This document shows, piece by piece, positions 57,981-64,000 of a stretch of DNA of 64,000 nt (its first letter is position 1; each line of letters begins with the position of its first letter). Position numbers and translations under genes: made by a program. The notes beneath the pieces were generated by a model. The model saw only the letters and a list, made by a program, of their open reading frames with translations. It was not told the origin of the DNA and made no database searches. Source of the stretch: Polyporus tsugae (taxonomy: Eukaryota > Basidiomycota > Agaricomycetes > Polyporales > Polyporaceae); contig JAHRBS010000012.1 in assembly GCA_024305745.1 (NCBI GenBank), positions 1,617,001 through 1,681,000 on the forward strand, written 5' to 3'.

Positions 57981-59228
57981 CTGCAGAGGAGATAACGACT
58001 ACGTTAGCGCGTCGCTCGAGAAGACGAAGCAGAAAGTAGATGGATAGAAACGTAGAAGGAGACAAGAAGAATGTGGAAGCAATGAAACAGGTGGTCGATG
58101 CGGCAGCGCCGTGGAGGAAAGCAAGGCGTTTGGGAGTCGGCCCCTCGGACGGGAACGCCTTCCAAACACCTCCTTCCGGCGAGCCCTGAGCACAGCCGAT
58201 CCCTGTGCGCCAGGATGAGGTCGGCAGAGCTCTTCCCCCGTCGTCGTCTCCAACCATTTCCACATAGCTGGCGCTATGCTTCAAGATGAAGGGGGCGGCG
58301 ATGACGAGGAGAAGGGCTCCGCCTCGCCTTGCGCACCGGCGACTGATAACCCGCGAGGCTGCCCTCGAGCCTGGCTCGAGGGCGAGGAAGAAGCCAAGCG
58401 TAACGTAAGCCAAGCGCAGAGCCTGTCTCTAGCCTATCGAGATTATCTCGAAATTGAATGTCGGGGCGCAGCAAGAAGTCGGAACCATATGATGTACGGC
58501 AGCATCTGGATATCGTAGTGTGGAGTGTGGGCATTGGGTGGGGGTATGGGAAGGCAGCCCATGGGTGGGTATCGTGTCATACGGTATGGTGTAGAGTTGG
58601 TAAAGGATGCACCCGCGGTTGGCTCCATAGGATGGCACCGGCACCGGCATCGGAACACTGCGACGTCTTTCACATGGGCTGTGCCCCAACCTGAGAGAAC
58701 GAGGCAAGTGTACACGAAGCTGGATCTCCGGGAACACCTGTGAATCAACGAAGGCACCGTCCTGCCTGGCCGGTTGCAGCCAACGACCGTCGACCGATAA
58801 GGTGCGAGCAAGACGTCTGTTCTGCGTGGCAACACGGTCGCAGGGAAGTAGAACACAGGTGATGCTGGGGAAGAGGTATATGATCACCCACGACATGTGC
58901 TGCGCGTGAGTGTGGTGAGCGCGAACGCCGGCTGGGGAAGCCATGGGGGGAGTATGATAGACGAAAGATGATACATGGAGGGAATATGATAGACGATACT
59001 GAGGGAGCGATTAGGAATGGGCGGTAGCGCAAATGAATATGTGGCAAGATAGACGTGGGGAGGCCGAGATGGGGTAAGCAACAACCATCCAAACATGAGG
59101 ACGTGCAATAATAATACAGGACAAGGTCCAGTGAGAAAGAGTTGGGCTCGAAAGCAAACAGTCAAAGCAAGACAACACATCAAAGCGGGACGAGACGGCA
59201 AAGCCAGATAAAAAGGAGAGCATAAGGG
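57981..59228. other. Unassigned, mostly leader and 3' flank DNA
   Basis: The minus strand at 57981-58090 is the intron-like pyrimidine tract described above. The rest, to the end of the DUF3602 gene, holds frames without motifs on both strands. Confidence 0.4.
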
Positions 59229-60908
59229 TCAAGAGAAATCAAGGAATGATACATACTCAGACTCCATGTCTTCGCTAACCGTGGGGAGCGTTTGGGCGGA
59301 GCGCTGAGCAGCACGTTGCAGGGTTCTAGACTTCGCGGACTTGTAAGACCAAGGATCGGGTGCGGGGATGAGGAGTGCGATGGCGTTGCGATTGGAACGA
59401 TGTGGGGACGGAGGCGACTCGTGCGATCGGGTAGATGATGTCGAGTCGAAGGAGGTTGCAGACGGAGACAGCATCGCCATTTCGCACTGTGGACAGCGGC
59501 ATGGAGCGGGCGGCGCACGGACTGTAAGGGAGGAGGACGAGATGGGAGGCGGGAGAGAGATAGTGGAAATAGAGGAATTAGTCGAATGAGTAGATGAGAT
59601 AGGCGTCACAAATTCAAGCGTAGAGGAGACGGGAGAATACAGCAGAGAGTGGGAGTCGACGACGGTAGAGGACGAGGAGGCGAGCAAGTTGACGGTCGCG
59701 ATGCGGGATGAACGCTGGCGCTTCTTACCGGCGGGCTTTGAGGAGGGGAAGACGCGCTTGCGCTGCGATGCCGAGCCTGCACGCCTCGCAAGGAGTTATT
59801 CGGGCACGCGGGCACCCACAGGGGGCTCCGTAAGTTCAGTCACGGAGGTCATGCCATTGAGGCTCTCTGAACCTTCGCCATCCCTTGGGGAGTGTAGGCC
59901 GACTTTGTTCAGGATCCGGGCGAGGCTGCTTGCGCGATCCTTCGAAGGGGTTCTGGAGGTGCTGCGGCTGCGACTTTGGTCAGGCTCCCGAGAACCAGAG
60001 CGCGAGCGGATCATATTCCCCACGCCGCCACGTCCTGTAGTCTCAAACTCGGACGGGTGGGCGGAGACAGGTTCGAGCGGCGGGGTATGCATTGGAGTGA
60101 GGTTTGCACGACCCCCTCGGCCAGTGGAGTGACTATCAACGGTGATGAGAACGGATGAGGATGAAGAGGACAGCGAAGGACGCACATTCCCTCGCCGTGG
60201 ACATGTCTGAGGCGTTCCTCATCGTCCAGTTGGGCCAATGATTCTGGATTGGGATTAATGCCAGCCTGTATGTTTCCTGCCCCTCCGCGTCCCGTGGATG
60301 TGATCGGGGGTCGGGAGCGGGAGCGAGAATTGTCGCCTGGCATAATGTTACCGAGGCCACCTCGCCCAGAAGAACGCTGAAGGAAGTGTGTCAGCCTGAG
60401 GAGGTGAAGGGAGTGAGGTGTATGCGTACCGCGCGGGCATTGGCAGCTTCTTCGCTCCGCTCGAGTACGGCTCGCTCATATTCGGCAAGGCTAGCAGCGT
60501 GGTCGGACACAAGAGAGGCGGTCTGGGGGTGATTCTCGGGGATGACTGAGATGTTGCGGGCTTGGGAGCCTGAGCGGATGTTGCCCATTCCACCGCGACC
60601 GGTGGATTGGGTCTACATGGTTTTAGACTGGATATATGCGCGCGATATTGGGAGAACTTACATGCTCGGGGTCTACGCGAGCCTCGCGCCCCCGCACCGG
60701 GGATAAGGGCTCTCCACCAGCACCGCGCGAGGGGCTGGCGGTGTCGAGAGAGGGTCTGCGGATGTTACCAATGCCGCCCCGACCGGACGACTGGGCGAGG
60801 GTGGGTTAGGAGGGTGCATTTGGTGAAAAGTGACGCACGCACGAATGCTTCACGCCCGCGGGACACGGAGCGGCGCTCGAGTGAGGATGGTCTGTCTGGA
60901 TCTGCCAT
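59229..60908 (-). CDS. DUF3602 (PAR32-like) GRGG-repeat protein
   Basis: Six exons agree in phase: 60908-60843, 60790-60662, 60612-60430, 60376-60186, 60132-59820 and 59762-59229 (471 residues). Six copies of the DUF3602 repeat occur: SSGRGGIGNI, STGRGGMGNI, SSGRGGLGNI, STGRGGAGNI, STGRGGRANL and TTGRGGVGNM. Spacers are disordered and Ser/Arg/Pro-rich. The last intron (59819-59763, 57 nt, GTGGGT...GCAG) removes an in-frame TAA and leads to a basic then Ser-rich tail (RKRVFPSSKPAGKKRQRSSR, IATVNLLASSSSTVV). A donor-like GTATGT just before the final stop leaves a further exon possible. In yeast, Par32/Amu1 of this family is phosphorylated on TOR inhibition and inhibits ammonium transporters. 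A similar role here is inferred. Confidence 0.85.
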
Positions 60909-61059
60909 GGGAGAGGTGAGGAGGATGGGGAGGGGATGAGCGGAGGAGTCAGGTCGGGTTTATTAAGCGCGCGGTGTGTCCTCGCAGAATGGAGCGTCGA
61001 CCGCGCGGATGAAGCCGGTTTTGAAACCTTACCGCCCCGGTACAGTCGGAAAGTCTGGA

Positions 61060-61121
61060 GATAAGACCAGGCGCAGGAAACGGGAGAGACAATGCGAGAA
61101 GAGGAGGCTTATCTCCTTATC
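61060..61121. promoter_or_regulatory. Cluster of GATAAG sites upstream of the DUF3602 gene
   Basis: GATAAG at 61060-61065 and CTTATC at 61108-61113 and 61116-61121 lie 150-215 bp upstream of the DUF3602 start. A further GATAAG is at 61432-61437. Such clusters bind nitrogen GATA factors. The two CTTATC copies are only 8 bp apart. Confidence 0.45.
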
Positions 61122-61157
61122 GCGCGGGGCCTGCCAGAGTCAAAGGGAGCAACGAGG

Positions 61158-61385
61158 CTACTCACCGTCTCTCTTTCCTCCCCCCACCACCACCCCAAAC
61201 GCCTTCTTCAGCGACTCCAAGCTCGCCCCGTCCACCATCGTCCCGTACGTCTCTTCAGACGCGATCGATTGCTCGTCCGATGCACTAACTAGTCGCCTCC
61301 CCAGCCTAGCGCCCAACGCCCCTGTCCACGAGGGTCGTCGCAGCGTTGGACTTCCCGAATCCTTGCTGTGCTGTCGCTTCAACAT
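61158..61385 (-). CDS. Small hypothetical frame upstream of the DUF3602 gene
   Basis: The frame from ATG 61385 (MLKRQHSKDSGSPTLRRPSW) contains ASDEQSIASEETYGTMVDGA then SLESLKKAFGVVVGGGKR. It ends next to a good donor (ACG|GTGAGT). It may be a separate small gene or a 5' exon of the DUF3602 gene on the same strand. No family is known, and a second frame over the same DNA is also open for part of the length. Confidence 0.25.
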   Translation of the reverse strand: MLKRQHSKDSGSPTLRRPSWTGALGARLGRRLVSASDEQSIASEETYGTMVDGASLESLKKAFGVVVGGGKRDGE

Positions 61386-62774
61386 CCTCGGTGGTATCCA
61401 AGTCGTCAGAAGGCTCCTTGCGCGGATGGGGGATAAGCTATAGTCAGCGGGATGGGAGGGAGAATGTCGTGAGTACCTCGTCCTGCACTCGATGGTACTA
61501 GTACCCTGCCTACCTGGCGCCGTGTTCCGGCTCTTGCGCTCGATTGCGTGGTGCCTGCGTCATGGGACGTGTACCCTACTTGCGCCTTCCCGTCATGACT
61601 TTGCGGCACTTGCGCCTTTTGTTCACCCATTTAGCCTATTTCCGCTTCCTTGGCTCGCCTTCGACACCCGATCTCCTCTTCTGCGGCTGCCTTCTTTCAC
61701 ACGTGCGGAAGCTTCCTCCTCTTGGGAACCTCAGAACTTCACGGACACCGCCCACTTTGGACCTCTGACGACAAATTGCGACAGGGACGATCGTGCAAGA
61801 TGGCGCGCCCGTCAGACTTCTCCGCAAACGTTCGCACTCCTCCCCCCTTTGGTGACACACGATAAAACCCTGCTCGCTTCTGTTGCCTGACTTTCGGTTT
61901 CCATGCTACATGACCTTCCAGTTGGTCTTGGACTCCCACTCACCCCAACCCCTGTATATATGGTGCATATCCGCAATACCGATGCAATATACATATCGTC
62001 CATGTTTCACCGTTCTACTCCTGAACACATATCCTCCCCGGGCCCTCTCCCTCAACCCCTCAAGCGAACACCCAAAGTATTCTCGGACCCTTCGATCCAC
62101 GTATAGCTTGTAAAACTCCGTCGATTCTCTTCTTGGGCTATCTTCAGCCAGCTAACTATAGCGCCCTTCTCACATGCTGTCAGGCATCGGAGTGCGCGGG
62201 GACGCGGCCGCGGGAATTCCAAACCAAGACTTCCGAGAGGATTTGGATTTTCTTTCGAGTTCTGCTGGACCCTGGTCAGTGGTGACTGCTCGAGACGACT
62301 GCGCATCGACCAAAGGCGTGCCACGTTAATTGGTTATAGGGGAAACAAACACCTTGTCGGTCGTGAACGTGTCCTCTAAAACGCATAGCGTGCACACGCG
62401 GGAGCTCCAGACAATACGTAACCTTGGATCCATCTCTCTCTAGTGTTGCCATTGCACGGGAACACGAACCGCATAGCTATATTAGACAAGCCCGGATTCC
62501 TGCGATCGGTATGTATATATATTATAGGCCGTTGTTGCGGGCCTTGCAACCTTCACGCCTACATGTGGTGCATGAAACGACAAGATGTATGGGCATGAGC
62601 TCAGTTGGTTGTTGGATTGGGCGCCTGGTTCGGTTTGTTTGTACCCCAAGGGAAGCCAAACAAAAGCCCATACTTTAGCCTGGCCGCCTCGACTCAGACG
62701 GCTACTACTTGAACTTGTTGTTGCTCGCGTTCGATTCCGAGTTCGAGTCGTCTCGCCGCTGTCTACAACTCAGT
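61386..62774. other. Intergenic, no supported gene
   Basis: This lies between minus-strand DUF3602-side genes and the plus-strand F-box gene. Frames at 61.5-62.3 kb on both strands have no motifs and no splice support. Confidence 0.45.
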
Positions 62775-64000
62775 ATGCCTAGGCACTTTGAGCCCTTCAC
62801 CCGCCTGTCCGTCACGATGGACCACCCTACGCATTTTCCTTTTGCCCTTCTTCCAGCGGAGATACAAGTGCGCGTCTTGCTCAATTTTGAAGCACCCGAT
62901 ATTTTGCGTTTCAGAGAGGTACGAGCGATGCTCCGTCTGCTCGAAGCATCGGCGTAACGCTAAGCCAATTACATTCACAGGTTAGCGAAGCCTTCTCAAA
63001 GCTCGCAAACGTCCTCGCCGTCCAGTACAAACTTTACCTCGACACTGCGGCCTGAAACCGCGAAAGTGGATTGTGGATCCCGGAGTAGTCCCGGAAGGTA
63101 CAGGTACCTGGGGTGCGGGATCAATATGGCGCAGGATTTACTTGTCTTATCGCTCGTGCCAGATCCCGAGAGTGAAGAGTGAGTCCAACACAGTCCTTCG
63201 GGTCGTCACTGATTGAGCTGATCTTATCATAAACACTTTTTGGCCTCAGGGTTTGCGTACTGCAGCTGCAATCTCTCCAGAGACCAGGTGTGCTGCATCC
63301 TCGGGCATCCCATCACATTCTTCGCAGTCTACGCCGGCGGACGGACAACCCAAAGATACAAAAGATACAGATATATGAGAACGTCGTGGCCTGCGCGATA
63401 TCCCACGACGATTTCCACGACGATTGGGAGCTTGAAATGTGGGACTGGAAGGCTGGGACACTGCTCTTGGTGAGTTGATTCAACGTCTAGAGCCTCTAAA
63501 GGGAATGGAGAACTGACCTCAACCCTGTCATTACTCAGCGTCTCCGACCCCTCACCGGGTCCTTCTGCGGATTCGCGCTACTCAGTCAATCATATCTCCT
63601 CCTTCTTACCTTCGGTAAGTCCCAAATGGAAATGTCACTTCAGGCCTATTGGATTCATTCAGATCCTGCTCTCAACTCTTGTTCAAGGATTCAGCAGAAT
63701 AACGATGGTCCCGACTTCGTCCTCAAACTGATGCCCTTCGCCGATCATGTCGATGCCCTCGCATATCTCTTATATTCCCGAGAAACGGCCAGCCCCGACG
63801 ACAACCCTCCATTCGAGTATGACCCCGACCTCACCATCATCACTGTGTTCTTCACCGTCTTCATTGAAAGTCGTGACCAGCACTCAGGGCACACTGGCGC
63901 GGGGCAATTCCTCCTCATCGTCCCCATCCATGAGCTCATTCGAAACCTCGACCGACTACGCGCCTCTGTCGACGCCTCCCAGTCATCCCCTAATACCGTC
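62775..64000 (+). CDS. F-box protein, 3' end beyond window, possibly disrupted
   Basis: ATG 62775 or 62817 opens a frame with the F-box LLPAEIQVRVLLNFEAPDIL. An intron (from about 62920) joins RFRE to VSEAFSKLANVLAVQYKLYL. Later exons read YRYLGCGINMAQDLLVLSLV, VCVLQLQSLQRPGVLHPRAS, IYENVVACAISHDDFHDDWE, MWDWKAGTLLL joined to RLRPLTGSFCGFALLS, then FDPALNSCSRIQQNNDGPDF and DPDLTIITVFFTVFIESRDQ, with the frame open to the window edge. These form the beta-propeller-like C-terminal part of a common Agaricomycete F-box family. The frame after DTAA meets TGA at 63053-63055, and about 60 residues expected between the F-box helix and the propeller are missing. A splice not seen, a deletion or a pseudogene could explain this. 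Confidence 0.6.

Noticed and set aside
60976..61443. 155-codon plus-strand frame upstream of the DUF3602 gene
   Set aside because: It overlaps a more protein-like minus-strand frame and the GATA cluster, lacks any motif, and its sequence reads as the complement of GC-rich DNA.
1..64000. CRISPR array, prokaryotic operon, defence island or secondary-metabolite cluster
   Set aside because: No regularly spaced direct repeats, no PKS, NRPS or terpene cyclase core gene, and spliced monocistronic genes throughout show nuclear fungal DNA.

Overview
The window is nuclear DNA of a basidiomycete fungus, most likely an Agaricomycete. The evidence is many short (about 50-60 nt) GT-AG introns, GC-rich coding exons, genes on both strands with separate promoters, an intron-containing tRNA-Phe, and families typical of mushroom-forming fungi: two DUF6533-type membrane proteins, F-box/leucine-rich proteins, a HET-domain protein, a KRE6/SKN1 glucan-synthesis protein and a six-hairpin glycosidase. 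Gene models were assembled by eye from reading frames, splice sites and family motifs. Where frames and phases agree, exon limits are given.

Layout from left to right: the 5' end of an unidentified gene (1-161, minus); a four-helix membrane protein (1.3-2.3 kb, minus); KRE6/SKN1-like GH16 (4.6-7.2 kb, minus); tRNA-Phe (8.73 kb, minus); a gene-poor stretch with inverted repeat modules (9-11 kb); a secreted six-hairpin glycosidase (11.6-13.9 kb, plus); an F-box protein (15.2-16.5 kb, plus); a broken copy and then an intact copy of an HpcH/HpaI aldolase (17.0-18.9 kb, minus); a PinX1/Pxr1 G-patch protein (19.6-21.4 kb, minus); a small cupin (22.0-22.6 kb, plus); a first DUF6533 protein (25.3-28.1 kb, plus); two hypothetical proteins (28.5-29.8 kb, minus); an Amt/Mep ammonium transporter (31.5-33.4 kb, plus); a helical protein (34.4-35.6 kb, minus); a HET-domain protein (36.7-38.5 kb, minus); a FluG/glutamine-synthetase-like protein (40.1-42.4 kb, minus); a second F-box protein (45.3-46.9 kb, plus); a tail-anchored FHA coiled-coil protein (49.5-52.2 kb, plus); a second DUF6533 protein (54.3-56.0 kb, plus); a DUF3602/PAR32-like GRGG-repeat protein (59.2-60.9 kb, minus); and a third F-box gene cut by the right edge (62.8-64.0 kb, plus).

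Most of the content is ordinary euchromatic fungal sequence without a cluster that acts as one unit. The nearest thing to a functional pair is the ammonium transporter and the DUF3602 protein. In yeast, a protein of that family (Par32/Amu1) inhibits ammonium transporters, and both genes here have GATAAG-type sites just upstream. Other notable points are a GC-AG intron and a 14-nt micro-exon in the transporter, a (CCCCT)n microsatellite serving as a 3' splice-site pyrimidine tract, an unusually long intron with an open reading frame in the FluG-like gene, and the aldolase pseudogene beside its parent.
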